DNA of 64,000 bases from contig CAZVHB010000005.1 in NCBI GenBank assembly GCA_964626965.1, positions 1 through 64,000 of the forward strand. The letters are read 5' to 3'. A program made the translations under genes and the position numbers. Origin of the DNA: CAZEPT01 sp964626965. GTDB lineage: Bacteria > Patescibacteriota > Minisyncoccia > Phycocordibacterales > UBA9973. The notes under the pieces were generated by a model. It did not search any database. It was not told the DNA's origin and saw only the letters and a program-made list of their open reading frames with translations. Positions 41,371-48,422 of the stretch are shown here, one piece after another (the first letter of the stretch is position 1; every line of letters begins with the position of its first letter).

Positions 41371-42312
41371 ATGGAAAACAATGCATATGATCTCATTATT
41401 ATCGGTGGTGGACCAGCAGGCTGTTCTGCGGCAGTATACGCAGCCCGGAAACAAGTAAAAACACTCCTTATCACCCAAGAATTTGGTGGACAGTCTGTTG
41501 TATCAGATGATATCCAAAACTGGATAGGTACTCCGCATATCTCGGGGGCAGATCTCGCAAAAAATCTCAAAGCGCATGTTTATGAATACAAAGGATCAGT
41601 ACTTGATATTCAAGAAGGTGTCAAAGTAACAGAAGTAACCAAAGCTGATTCCCTCTTCTCGGTACAAACAAACACAGGTATTACATACCATTCACTTGCT
41701 GTACTCGTGACTGTTGGTTCTGATCGGAAAAAACTTCCTATCACAGGCGCAGACAGGCTCGAACACAAAGGGCTCACGTACTGCGCATCTTGTGATGGAC
41801 CACTCTTTACTGACATGGATGTTATTGTCATCGGTGGAGGAAATGCAGCATTTGAAACAGTCCTCCAACTCGTCGCATACTGCAAACACGTCACACTCGT
41901 GAATAGGAGTGATACCTTTAGAGCTGACGAGATTACCGTAGAAAAAGTTCGCAAGCATCCAAAAGTAACTATCCGAACAAATGTCGACATGCTCGAAGTT
42001 CTCGGTGAAAAGTTCGTCTCAGGGCTCAAGATACAAGACAAGACGACAAATACAGAAGAAACACTCAATGCGATGGGAATTTTTGTAGAGATAGGTCAAA
42101 CATCAAATGGTGAATTCTTCAAGAATCTAGCAGAAGTGAATGAAGGCGGAAAAATAAAAATAGACCCATGGACGCAAAAGACAAGTTGCGACGGCCTCTG
42201 GGCAGCAGGAGATGTGACCAATATTCCGTATCATCAAAACAACATTGCCTCAGGACATGCAGTCACCGCACTCGAAGATATCTATCAATGGTTACAAAAA
42301 AACAAGGATTAA
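41371..42312 (+). CDS. trxB: Thioredoxin-reductase-like FAD/NAD(P) oxidoreductase
   Basis: 313 residues: FAD-binding LIIIGGGPAGCSAAVYAAR (9-27), redox pair CASC in YCASCDGPLF (about 135-144; CATC in E. coli), NADPH motif VIGGGNAAFE, and GDVTNIPYHQNNIASGHAV near the end. Probably reduces thioredoxin or glutaredoxin-like partners; a glutaredoxin is at 59061. TATACT (41359-41364) ends 6 nt before the ATG, so the mRNA should be leaderless and independent of ftsZ. The stop codon is in a palindrome shared with the convergent gene. Confidence 0.92.
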   Translation: MENNAYDLIIIGGGPAGCSAAVYAARKQVKTLLITQEFGGQSVVSDDIQNWIGTPHISGADLAKNLKAHVYEYKGSVLDIQEGVKVTEVTKADSLFSVQTNTGITYHSLAVLVTVGSDRKKLPITGADRLEHKGLTYCASCDGPLFTDMDVIVIGGGNAAFETVLQLVAYCKHVTLVNRSDTFRADEITVEKVRKHPKVTIRTNVDMLEVLGEKFVSGLKIQDKTTNTEETLNAMGIFVEIGQTSNGEFFKNLAEVNEGGKIKIDPWTQKTSCDGLWAAGDVTNIPYHQNNIASGHAVTALEDIYQWLQKNKD

Positions 42313-42327
42313 TCCTTGTTTTTTTCT
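42294..42327. terminator. Palindromic terminator holding both stop codons
   Basis: AAACAAGGATTAATCCTTGT with flanking A and T runs is a perfect palindrome without loop. The stop codons of the two convergent genes overlap within it (42309-42312). Confidence 0.85.
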
Positions 42328-43082
42328 TTATAAATTCCTTCAAGTATTTCAAGCTCTTTTTTTGAATTTGCACCAATTGCTTCTTCGGGAGGAATAGAAA
42401 CCGACGGAATAGTAAACCCTTCAGAAAATGCACTCTTCACCAGGTCAGTGAGATAATATTCTTTTTGAACATTCTCATTTCGCAAAAGTTCAAGGTGTTT
42501 CCAGAGCCATACACCATCAAATACAAAGAAACATGGATTTACTTCTGTGATTTTTCTTTGTTCTTCACTGGCGTCTTTGTTTTCAATATTCCCAACAATA
42601 TGACCACTCTCATCTCTGATGATTCTCCCCCATGTAGAAAACGCTTGGTACCATCCTTCAAAACTTGGCACGGTGGTTGTCGCCATCACAACAGGAAGTT
42701 TTGTTTCTTGTTGTTTCATGATGAGTTTTTCAATCGTCTCTACTGACACAAGTGGGTGATCTGCGTACAACACCACAACAGGAAGTGCGAGGTCTGTAAT
42801 GTGCTCTTTTGCTGATTTTACAGCATCTCCTGTACCAAGTTGTTCAGTTTGCACGGCATACGCATACTCTGTCCCGATAGTTTCAAAAATATGTTCTTTT
42901 TTGTACCCAACAACGATCACTGGTTTGACTGGAAAAGAAACAGCTTTAAGTGTATCAAGTATGTGTCGCAAAAAAGGCTTACCAGCAAGATGTGTAAGCG
43001 CTTTAGGTTCATCTGACTCCATCCGAGTCCCCTTTCCACCAGCTAAAATAATGATTTGAGTTGTATTTGTTGGTTCGTGCAT
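42309..43082 (-). CDS. NTP-transferase resembling the GlmU uridylyltransferase domain
   Basis: 257 residues: IIILAGGKGTRMESDEPKAL (Rossmann-like NTP-transferase signature), VVVGYKKEHI, AVQTEQLGTGDAV (as in GlmU) and VVVLYADHPLVSVETI with the metal-binding DxD-like Asp. The left-handed beta-helix acetyltransferase half of bifunctional GlmU is missing. It may therefore make UDP-GlcNAc for the MurA/MurB pathway, with a separate acetyltransferase elsewhere; this is inference. It overlaps the convergent reductase gene by 4 bp. Confidence 0.88.
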   Translation of the reverse strand: MHEPTNTTQIIILAGGKGTRMESDEPKALTHLAGKPFLRHILDTLKAVSFPVKPVIVVGYKKEHIFETIGTEYAYAVQTEQLGTGDAVKSAKEHITDLALPVVVLYADHPLVSVETIEKLIMKQQETKLPVVMATTTVPSFEGWYQAFSTWGRIIRDESGHIVGNIENKDASEEQRKITEVNPCFFVFDGVWLWKHLELLRNENVQKEYYLTDLVKSAFSEGFTIPSVSIPPEEAIGANSKKELEILEGIYKEKNKD

Positions 43083-43243
43083 ATCCGCCTATTATACATA
43101 ATTTATATTAAATTTAAAGCACCGATTATCGACAAGCACAATATAGAAATGATTCACCATACAGAACTTTCAAAATATTGATCTCATTCATATCTCTTGA
43201 AAAAACTACGTACACACTACTGGCTACTTTTTATTTTGAATAT

Positions 43244-43651
43244 TTATTTAAGCCGTACTGATGTCGCCCTAAACGTACCATCTGAAGCACTAAGCCCGAT
43301 AATACTAAGGTTCATCCCAGGTACAACCTCGGTAATCTTGCCTTCAACAGTTTTTTCAATATGCATTATCGGTGAGAAAAAGATAACTTTTGAATCACCA
43401 TTAAGAGTTTTAAGAGTTATACTTTTAGTATCTACTGACAGGACTTCTCCAGCAACAAGTGAACCATTTCTGTTTACTCGATTAGCCATAAGAATTGCCC
43501 CTTGTTCAGTTAAACGATCTTTTGTTTCACTTAAAGCTTTTTGTTTTTTTATTTTTGACATTGCGTATATATGTCCGCTAAAAAAACTGAGTACTACAAC
43601 AGCGCATAGAATAATCGCGTGTTTATATTTTTTATATTTAAAATTCTTCAT
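43244..43651 (-). CDS. Signal-anchored small protein with DUF5666-like beta domain
   Basis: About 135 residues from ATG 43651. One N-terminal membrane helix (about 11-27: AIILCAVVVLSFFSGHIYA) is followed by a charged helix and then a beta-rich domain (GEVLSVDTKSITLKTLNGD...GMNLSIIGLSAS) that resembles DUF5666-type OB folds. It should face outside. The start at 43651 is chosen because TATAAT (43659-43664) ends 7 nt before it; the longer frame from 43723 would begin upstream of the promoter. Function unknown. Confidence 0.65.
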   Translation of the reverse strand: MKNFKYKKYKHAIILCAVVVLSFFSGHIYAMSKIKKQKALSETKDRLTEQGAILMANRVNRNGSLVAGEVLSVDTKSITLKTLNGDSKVIFFSPIMHIEKTVEGKITEVVPGMNLSIIGLSASDGTFRATSVRLK

Positions 43652-43728
43652 ATGTCTTATTATAGTATATATAAAAATGCTGTATAGTTTCAAAAAAGAG
43701 GTTGGGATGGTACTGTGTATCAACTAAA

Positions 43729-43750
43729 AAACGCGCTCAATTGAGCGCGC
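43729..43750 (-). terminator. Terminator of the cupin-like gene
   Basis: CGCGCTCAATTGAGCGCG (43732-43749) is a perfect 18-bp palindrome next to an A-run that gives the U tract on the minus strand. Confidence 0.75.
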
Positions 43751-43773
43751 CTATTGTTATGATTGTGTATTTT

Positions 43774-44325
43774 TTATTTTTTATTATCAATACTGTTGAT
43801 GATACCGGCAATTCGATCTTCATTTATTCTCCAATTATAGTACTGATTAAACACGTTGATGATATCCAAACACTCACTATTAGTTAATTGTCTAAATTTT
43901 TTATCAGGCAATACTGGCATTTTTCTATTATTTTTCTTACCTGTAACCATAAGAGAATACACTGGACCATGGAGTGGGCTCACATAGTGCCACGTATCAG
44001 GTTCTAGCATTTCATACACTGAACTAGTAGGAAGTAATAAAGTGCAACCGGTTACAGGAATGTCATCCGTCTGTGAGTATCCAACACCCATTTCATACTT
44101 ACCTTGAACAAGTCTAATGACAGATTCCCATGGATGCGGGTGGTATAGAGCTTCTTTACTTTTCTTGCATGGTTCAATCTTATGCAAATACACTCTGTAC
44201 TCTCCATACTGAAACCAGATACGCTGTACGTACGGTTTGTGGTAGTCGATGTACATGGAATTAAGATCTGAATTACTGAGCAACTGAAGTAGGTTTCTTT
44301 CTACTCCAAATAGGTTTTTTATCAT
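43774..44325 (-). CDS. Cupin-like hypothetical protein
   Basis: 183 residues. The middle has a cupin-type metal-site pattern HPHPWESVIRLVQGKYEMG with a second strand set PDTWHYVSPLHGPVYSLMV, suggesting a small-molecule-binding or dioxygenase-like beta barrel. The exact family is not recognised and not all cupin motif 2 residues are clear. It is transcribed alone from TTGACA, 16 nt, TATTCT at 44376-44403 with an A-rich leader of about 50 nt, and closed by a perfect palindromic terminator. It looks accessory, like the next two genes upstream. Confidence 0.6.
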   Translation of the reverse strand: MIKNLFGVERNLLQLLSNSDLNSMYIDYHKPYVQRIWFQYGEYRVYLHKIEPCKKSKEALYHPHPWESVIRLVQGKYEMGVGYSQTDDIPVTGCTLLLPTSSVYEMLEPDTWHYVSPLHGPVYSLMVTGKKNNRKMPVLPDKKFRQLTNSECLDIINVFNQYYNWRINEDRIAGIINSIDNKK

Positions 44326-44375
44326 ATTTATTCTTTTTAAGGTTTTGAAATTATTTAAAAGGATATATCAATTAC

Positions 44376-44403
44376 AGAATAGCATTTTTTGTAAAAATGT
44401 CAA
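44376..44403 (-). promoter_or_regulatory. Promoter of the cupin-like gene
   Basis: Minus strand: consensus TTGACA (44398-44403), 16-nt spacer, TATTCT (44376-44381), followed by a leader of about 45 nt. Confidence 0.65.
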
Positions 44404-44473
44404 TGTTCCCCATCCAATTGATTGGGATATTAAAAAACTGTACCTTTCGGCACAGCTCATTGTTTCTATAAAA

Positions 44474-44938
44474 TTAATATTCTTTTTTAGGAGGGATAAT
44501 TGCGTCCCCAACCCGTATGACTCCATCCTCGATTATTTCTGCGACTAATCCACCTCGGTCAAAAAATACTTCCTGGAAACTTTTTTTATTTCCGGATAAT
44601 TTATTCGGCCGGTTGCATGGATCACAGTATTTGATGCCTCTGAAGCGAGCCTCCCCTATTTGGAATTCTCTTCCAATGAGCCACATCAGCTCAACACCAT
44701 GCGTAATAATATTACGACGGCTTTCTTCGTAATCAAAGCCACTACCTTCAAAAAAGAGTGCGTTAATGAGTGTCACTTGTCTTTTTCCAGGGTTTCCTTT
44801 ATTGAAGCTGCCATTCCCTTCACAGTATCGGTCTCCTTTGAGACCCCAACCAGAGATAGCTTGAACCTCTTCAACTCGATGCATGGGGTCTCCTGCTATT
44901 GGAGAAATACAAATTGCAATAACTTTTCCGTTTGCCAT
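44474..44938 (-). CDS. MOSC-domain protein
   Basis: 154 residues with the MOSC pattern: GWGLKGDRYCEGNGSF, then RQVTLINALFF, ESRRNIITHGVELMWLIGRE and the conserved Cys region YCDPCNRPNKLSG. MOSC domains bind molybdenum cofactor or related pterins, or carry sulfur to them. No moco biosynthesis gene or molybdoenzyme is seen here, so the local role is unclear. It is a stand-alone domain with no beta-barrel partner. The stretch upstream (44939-44991) is short and the 117-aa gene lies behind it on the same strand. Confidence 0.85.
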   Translation of the reverse strand: MANGKVIAICISPIAGDPMHRVEEVQAISGWGLKGDRYCEGNGSFNKGNPGKRQVTLINALFFEGSGFDYEESRRNIITHGVELMWLIGREFQIGEARFRGIKYCDPCNRPNKLSGNKKSFQEVFFDRGGLVAEIIEDGVIRVGDAIIPPKKEY

Positions 44939-44991
44939 AGTATTGTTTTGTTGGGTTTTAAAATTAAATTATTTTATGAGTGACTCGCATA

Positions 44992-45345
44992 TTAAAACCA
45001 GCGTGAGAAATTTAACCACAAGGATCTTATCTCATCAGAAGATAAGCCTTCTACTATCGACAATCTGTAATTTTTGTCAAAGGGGTATTGAAAAATTAAA
45101 TCTTGGTTAAAACCAATTTCAAAATCCAAATACTGTTGATTACCTTTTTTTATTTCAGAAGAATCATTTTCTATCTTAAGTTGCTTTACTAAGGAGAGAA
45201 CGAGATCATTTAAAGTTTCACATTCAGTAATACTTATTTCTTTGGTTTTATTAGTAGAGACTTGCCCATAATTGTTTGCATAGTAAAGATTTTTTTCTGG
45301 GGAGTTATTAAACTTACGCTTAAAAACTGTGATTTTTAATGTCAT
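44992..45345 (-). CDS. Hypothetical protein, 117 aa
   Basis: Not recognised. A soluble small protein with beta-like start MTLKITVFKRKFNN, a central acidic helix region and an aromatic end (LWLNFSRWF). The promoter is unusually good: TTGACA, 17 nt, TATTAT at 45401-45429, with an A-rich leader of about 50 nt and no Shine-Dalgarno. It could be co-transcribed with the MOSC gene 54 nt downstream. Base composition is even more AT-rich than that of the core genes, suggesting an accessory origin. Confidence 0.55.
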   Translation of the reverse strand: MTLKITVFKRKFNNSPEKNLYYANNYGQVSTNKTKEISITECETLNDLVLSLVKQLKIENDSSEIKKGNQQYLDFEIGFNQDLIFQYPFDKNYRLSIVEGLSSDEIRSLWLNFSRWF

Positions 45346-45400
45346 TAGATATTATTTTAGAGGTGAAAATTGTTCTTTTTTTAAAGATTTACTTAAATAG

Positions 45401-45429
45401 ATAATAGTACTTTTATTTAGTTTTGTCAA
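45401..45429 (-). promoter_or_regulatory. Promoter of the 117-aa gene
   Basis: Minus strand: TTGACA (45424-45429), 17-nt spacer, TATTAT (45401-45406). This is one of the best matches to the sigma-70 consensus in the window. Confidence 0.7.
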
Positions 45430-45503
45430 AAAATAGTTTAAGGTTTATTTTAAATATTTGCATTTTTTGAAAAATACGCTATATTATATGTAGATAAATA
45501 TTT

Positions 45504-45575
45504 GGCCCTATCGTCTAACGGTTAGGACATCGCCTTTTCAAGGCGGTAATCAGAGTTCGATTCTCTGTAGGGTCA
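45504..45575 (+). tRNA. tRNA-Glu (anticodon UUC)
   Basis: The acceptor stem GGCCCTA/TAGGGTC, D arm, anticodon stem CGCC/GGCG with loop TTTTCAA (anticodon TTC), and T arm AGAG-TTCGATT-CTCT all fold. No CCA is encoded. It is a target of MnmA thiolation by family knowledge. A terminator and element D copy 2 follow directly. Confidence 0.95.
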
Positions 45576-45621
45576 CAAAGCGTCAAGAAAATCTAAACTG
45601 CTTTAGATTTTTAGCTTTGTG
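45574..45621 (+). terminator. tRNA-Glu terminator with extended arms
   Basis: Inner stem AAAATCTAAA/TTTAGATTTT with a CTGC loop (45588-45611). Outer arms CACAAAGC (45574-45581) and GCTTTGTG (45614-45621) are an inverted copy of the tRNA 3' end and trailer. Confidence 0.8.
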
Positions 45622-45625
45622 AAAG

Positions 45626-45743
45626 CGCAGGGATGTTTTTCTCTGCCACACAGAGGAAAAATCCCGAGCTGGGGTCACGAGTACTTATGTCCGTACAATA
45701 TGCGAAGCATATAAGCAGACTTAGTAACTTGTGACCACACAAA
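45626..45743 (-). repeat. Element D, copy 2 (beside the tRNA-Glu terminator)
   Basis: On the minus strand it begins TTTGTGTGGTCACAAG and carries the blocks GTCACAAGTTACTAAGT, AAGTACTCGTGACCCCA and CATCCCTGCG. The second stem is built from CTCTG/CAGAG with outer GGG/CCC, compensating the changes seen in the other two copies. Confidence 0.8.
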
Positions 45744-45771
45744 ACTTAATAACAACAGGAAGTACTTCAAA

Positions 45772-46413
45772 ATGAATAATATTACGTTACAAAATTTATC
45801 TTACATAGCCCAAATTATCTCTGCGCTATCTATTTTATTTGTCGTCTGGCAAATAAAAATTTCATTAAAAGATATTAGAATCAGATCAAGTAGAGAAGCT
45901 GGTCTTTTATCTATGCAACAAGCAGAAAAATTTGCAAACGAAATATTACCCGAAATAGCTGAGATCGAGAATCAATTTAAATTAAAAAATATTATTTTAG
46001 AAGAAAAAAAATATTTTTTGCGCTCTGAAGTGTTAAAAGAATTAAAAACATCTGAAAATTTAAAATCTGTATCAAATACACTAAAAGAAGATAATAAATT
46101 GTACATACGCATCCAGAGACTGCTGAATAGAATGGAAGCTTTATCTATGATTTTTATAAGTGGTATAGGCGATGAATCTTCGGTCTTTTTATCATTATCA
46201 AAGCCGTTTTGTTCTGTTGTTGAAAAATTTTATTTCATGATAGGTCTTAGAAGATATGACGAGGAAACTAATAAATCATATGATAATATCATAAAATTAT
46301 ATACAATTTGGAGTAACCGTAGAACAAAAAACAAGTTAAATTTAAATATTAAACAATTGATTTCTGATGCAAAAAAAATTGAAGATAACACCATTACACC
46401 GATTGGATTATAG
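45772..46413 (+). CDS. Hypothetical membrane-anchored protein, 213 aa
   Basis: One N-terminal membrane helix (about 9-27, YIAQIISALSILFVVWQIKI) precedes a cytoplasmic helical domain of about 180 residues, Lys/Glu/Ile-rich. The layout resembles DUF4760-type proteins but no firm match is claimed. The gene directly follows element D copy 2 and is followed by a terminator; codon use is strongly AT-biased (many AAA, ATT, TTA), unlike the core genes. It is likely an accessory gene of recent arrival. Confidence 0.55.
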   Translation: MNNITLQNLSYIAQIISALSILFVVWQIKISLKDIRIRSSREAGLLSMQQAEKFANEILPEIAEIENQFKLKNIILEEKKYFLRSEVLKELKTSENLKSVSNTLKEDNKLYIRIQRLLNRMEALSMIFISGIGDESSVFLSLSKPFCSVVEKFYFMIGLRRYDEETNKSYDNIIKLYTIWSNRRTKNKLNLNIKQLISDAKKIEDNTITPIGL

Positions 46414-46432
46414 ATACAATCTGATTAAAAAT

Positions 46433-46452
46433 CACCCATTCGGGGTGTTTTT
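46433..46452 (+). terminator. Terminator of the 213-aa gene
   Basis: CACCC/GGGTG with a short loop followed by T6, 19 nt after the stop codon. Confidence 0.75.
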
Positions 46453-46510
46453 TAATTTATTTTTTACTGCATTACTAGTATTGGAACGTTGCTCGCGATA
46501 TACTATATAC

Positions 46511-47101
46511 ATGAAAAAATACATACCACATGGTCTCTTGGGATTATATGCATTACTCGTTATTTGGTCAGGGATCAAGCCATTTGATGTTGCTGTCTGG
46601 AAAGTCGAAGCACTCACCTCTTTTGCACCAGTACTTATTCTTATTATTTTATACATAAAAAAGATTCGACTCAGTCCCCTAGCCTACATCATGATGGGAG
46701 TATTTCCGATGATGCATATCATCGGCGCGCACTATACATTTGCAAACGTACCATTTGATTGGTTCAATCACCTTTTTGGTTTCGAACGTAACATGTACGA
46801 TCGTGTTGCACATGCAAGTGTTGGATTCTACGCATTCGGTATTATTGAAATGATTATGATTGTGAAATCCGCGCGAAGCCGTGCACTCGCAATCTCGTAT
46901 GCACTTTTTGCAATTATTTCACTCGCTGCTGTATATGAACTCTTTGAATGGTGGTATGCGGTCAGTAGCGATCCAACAGCAGGCATTGCTGTTCTCGGAG
47001 CTCAGGGAGATATCTGGGATGCGCAAAAAGATATGCTCATGGATACACTCGGCGCAGTATTTGCGATTGTGGTATATATGATTTTTGGAAGAAAAGAATA
47101 A
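46511..47101 (+). CDS. DUF2238 (YjdF-like) membrane protein
   Basis: 196 residues with about six hydrophobic helices. The pattern MMHIIGAHYTFANVPFDWFN, YDRVAHASVGFYAFGI and YELFEWWYAV...DIWDAQKDMLMDTLGA is characteristic of the DUF2238/YjdF family. The conserved His, Asp and Glu residues suggest a catalytic or metal-binding role, but the function is unknown. TATACT (46499-46504) ends 6 nt before the ATG at 46511; this fixes the start and rules out the longer frame from 46367. Confidence 0.88.
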   Translation: MKKYIPHGLLGLYALLVIWSGIKPFDVAVWKVEALTSFAPVLILIILYIKKIRLSPLAYIMMGVFPMMHIIGAHYTFANVPFDWFNHLFGFERNMYDRVAHASVGFYAFGIIEMIMIVKSARSRALAISYALFAIISLAAVYELFEWWYAVSSDPTAGIAVLGAQGDIWDAQKDMLMDTLGAVFAIVVYMIFGRKE

Positions 47102-47134
47102 AAAAGGAGCTATCGCAATGATAACTCCTTTTTT
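47100..47134 (+). terminator. Terminator of the DUF2238 gene
   Basis: AAAAAAGGAG/CTCCTTTTTT with additional TATC/GATA pairs, immediately after the stop codon. Confidence 0.8.
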
Positions 47135-47165
47135 GAATCTTATTGGGAGTATGTTACTATATGAA

Positions 47166-47205
47166 TATTGCGCGGTTAGCTGTCTTGGTAGACGTGTCAT
47201 TGGTG
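47166..47205 (+). pseudogene. Degenerate 5'-half copy of tRNA-Val
   Basis: GCGCGGTTAGCT, TTGGTAGA and GTCATTG line up in order with the first 38 bases of the intact tRNA-Val at 47242, but the D stem no longer pairs and the anticodon loop and 3' half are missing. It is in the same orientation, 76 bp upstream of the functional gene. Confidence 0.65.
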
Positions 47206-47241
47206 TAAAAAGAGGTAAGGTAAAATTGAAAAACAATACTT

Positions 47242-47314
47242 GCGCGGTTAGCTCAGTTGGTAGAGCGCGTCATTGACGTTGACGATGTCAGAGGTTCGAA
47301 TCCTCTATCGCGCA
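47242..47314 (+). tRNA. tRNA-Val (anticodon GAC)
   Basis: Acceptor GCGCGGT/ATCGCGC (one G-T pair), D arm GCTC/GAGC, anticodon stem CGTCA/TGACG with loop TTGACGT (anticodon GAC), T arm AGAGG-TTCGAAT-CCTCT. CCA is not encoded. Copies of its 3' end are scattered over the following kilobase and a degenerate 5' half lies upstream. Confidence 0.93.
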
Positions 47315-47346
47315 CAAATTCAAAACCCGAGAGGGTTTTTTAATTT
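47315..47346 (+). terminator. tRNA-Val terminator
   Basis: CAAATT..AAAACCC/GGGTTTT..AATTTG with a GAGA loop, directly after the tRNA. Confidence 0.8.
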
Positions 47347-47580
47347 GTGCGCGATAAGAAAAGTGCCTGCGCACTTTTCGTGAGGATTCGAAAGGAGTTT
47401 CTTTATTGAGCGAAGCGAAATAGAAACTCACCAGCGACCGTCAGTCGAGAATCCTCTATTGAACTGCTTCACTTTTGTAGAGGATTCGAAAAGCTTTTTG
47501 TTATATACGAGAAATTTATTTCGAGTATATCAAAAAGGTATACTGTTCCTGTAAGGAAAGAATCCTCTATCGTGCACAGT
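47347..47580. repeat. Alternating inverted and direct copies of the tRNA-Val 3' end with hairpins
   Basis: Inverted copy 47347-47392: GTGCGCGATA, then an inserted hairpin (AAAAGTGC/GCACTTTT), then GAGGATTCGAA. Direct partial copy around 47448-47459 after the hairpin GAGTTTCT/AGAAACTC. Inverted copy TAGAGGATTCGAA at 47478-47490, followed by a long hairpin built from TATATACGAG-like arms. Direct copy GAATCCTCTATCGTGCAC at 47560-47577. No credible protein frame is present. Confidence 0.7.
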
Positions 47581-47581
47581 A

Positions 47582-47597
47582 ATTCACACTTGTGAAT
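47582..47597. promoter_or_regulatory. Perfect palindrome upstream of an orphan promoter
   Basis: ATTCACACTTGTGAAT, 7-bp half sites, lies 10 bp upstream of the TTGACA at 47607. It has the size and placement of a repressor or activator operator, but no regulator is identified. Confidence 0.4.
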
Positions 47598-47606
47598 ATC
47601 ATAAAG

Positions 47607-47635
47607 TTGACAATATTTTTTAATTTTTATACAAT
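47607..47635 (+). promoter_or_regulatory. Strong orphan promoter
   Basis: TTGACA (47607-47612), 17-nt spacer, TACAAT (47630-47635). It reads into a region without a substantial ORF that ends in an intrinsic terminator about 300 nt later. Confidence 0.65.
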
Positions 47636-47642
47636 CCAGGTA

Positions 47643-47938
47643 AGGTATTGTACTTTGCAAGAAAATAAAACAATGATTCCCGTTACTGCAGTATTGGGAA
47701 AAGGATAAATTGATGCTATTTATAGTTATCAAGGTTGTAGGACTTCTACTAAAGATCAATGTTGTGGCGATACCACCTTAAAAGAATTACAAAATTGATC
47801 AATGGAGCATCCTGAGTAGTCATTACATGACGAATAAGCGAGATGAGTACTAATCATTTTAAAGTGAGAAAAGCTGTTCTCGTAATCCTAAAGCAAAGTA
47901 TTTTTTTAAAAAAGGGCATAGTTTACTATGCTTTTTTA
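47643..47938 (+). ncRNA. Candidate non-coding transcript (or decayed gene)
   Basis: About 300 nt bounded by the promoter at 47607-47635 and the terminator at 47911-47938. It does not show the conserved cores of RNase P RNA, tmRNA, 4.5S or 5S RNA. One frame from ATG 47673 has a single TAA at codon 12 and then continues for 29 codons (DAIYSYQGCRTSTKDQCCGD), so a small broken cysteine-rich gene is the alternative. Confidence 0.35.
47911..47938 (+). terminator. Terminator of the candidate transcript
   Basis: GCATAG/CTATGC with a TTTA loop, preceded by A6 and followed by T6. Confidence 0.7.
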
Positions 47939-47953
47939 TTTCCTTATTTATAC

Positions 47954-47995
47954 AACTCACCAGCGACAGTAAGTCGAGAATCCTCTATCGCGCAC
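47954..47995 (+). repeat. Direct repeat: AACTCACCAGCGAC module plus tRNA-Val 3' end
   Basis: GAATCCTCTATCGCGCAC at 47978-47995 is identical to the last 18 bp of tRNA-Val and its next base (47298-47315). The preceding module, with ACTCACCAGCGAC and GTCGA, repeats 47426-47448. A weaker copy, GAATCCCCTATCGTACA, is at 48371-48387. Confidence 0.75.
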
Positions 47996-48080
47996 TAGAA
48001 TAGTACTTTAAAAAAGATTAGTGATCTTAGTTGGTCATAGATATGAGTATAGTCAATTAAGACCACTAATCTATCATATA

Positions 48081-48260
48081 ATGGAAACGAAACAAGTACC
48101 TAAAAAAAATGATCATCTTATTGATGATGACGCACAAGTACATCTAACACAAGCGTTCCTTCTACATCTCAACGAAGAAGACATCGAAGAAATAAAAAAC
48201 ATAATTTTCGCAAAAGAGATAGAAAAGTACAGGGGTCTTAAACTTACTATAGTTGAATAA
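48081..48260 (+). CDS. Hypothetical acidic protein, 59 aa
   Basis: From ATG 48081 (METKQVPKKNDHLIDDD) the product is helical and acidic, rich in Glu/Ile/Lys, with a C-terminus YRGLKLTIVE; no family recognised. The longer frame starting at 48021 overlaps an inverted repeat (GATTAGTG at about 48019, CACTAATC at about 48064) that looks like a leader hairpin, so the internal ATG is preferred. It lies in the repeat-rich stretch behind tRNA-Val, between two copies of the tRNA 3' end, so it could be cargo of an old insertion. Confidence 0.45.
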   Translation: METKQVPKKNDHLIDDDAQVHLTQAFLLHLNEEDIEEIKNIIFAKEIEKYRGLKLTIVE

Positions 48261-48385
48261 ATTTCTCCCTGAATTCGTACAAAAATACCTTAATCATCTT
48301 GAGGTATTTTTTATATTGTCATGTGTCGTGAAATAAGAATCTTACACAAAAATTAATTTTACCAACAAAAGAATCCCCTATCGTA

Positions 48386-48418
48386 CAAAAAAACCACTTC
48401 TAGGAGAAATGGTTTTTT
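48386..48418. terminator. Bidirectional terminator
   Basis: AAAACCA..TTCT/AGAA..TGGTTTT with one internal mismatch and A/T runs on both sides; it closes the minus-strand 161-aa gene. Confidence 0.75.
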
Positions 48419-48422
48419 ATTT

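Noticed and set aside
41221..41478. Reading frames crossing the N gap
   Set aside because: They contain unknown residues and low-quality G/T runs; they overlap the ftsZ terminator rather than a gene.
47469..47759. 96-codon minus-strand frame
   Set aside because: Runs across the hairpin and tRNA-fragment array and opposite the orphan promoter; no conserved features.
47643..47938. RNase P RNA, tmRNA or 6S RNA
   Set aside because: None of the conserved cores could be found (no GAGGAAAGTCC-like P4 region, no tRNA-like ends, no long central-bubble hairpin).
47298..48387. CRISPR array made of the repeated 18-mers
   Set aside because: Spacing is irregular (262, 418 and 393 bp), units are tRNA fragments in both orientations, and there are no uniform spacers.
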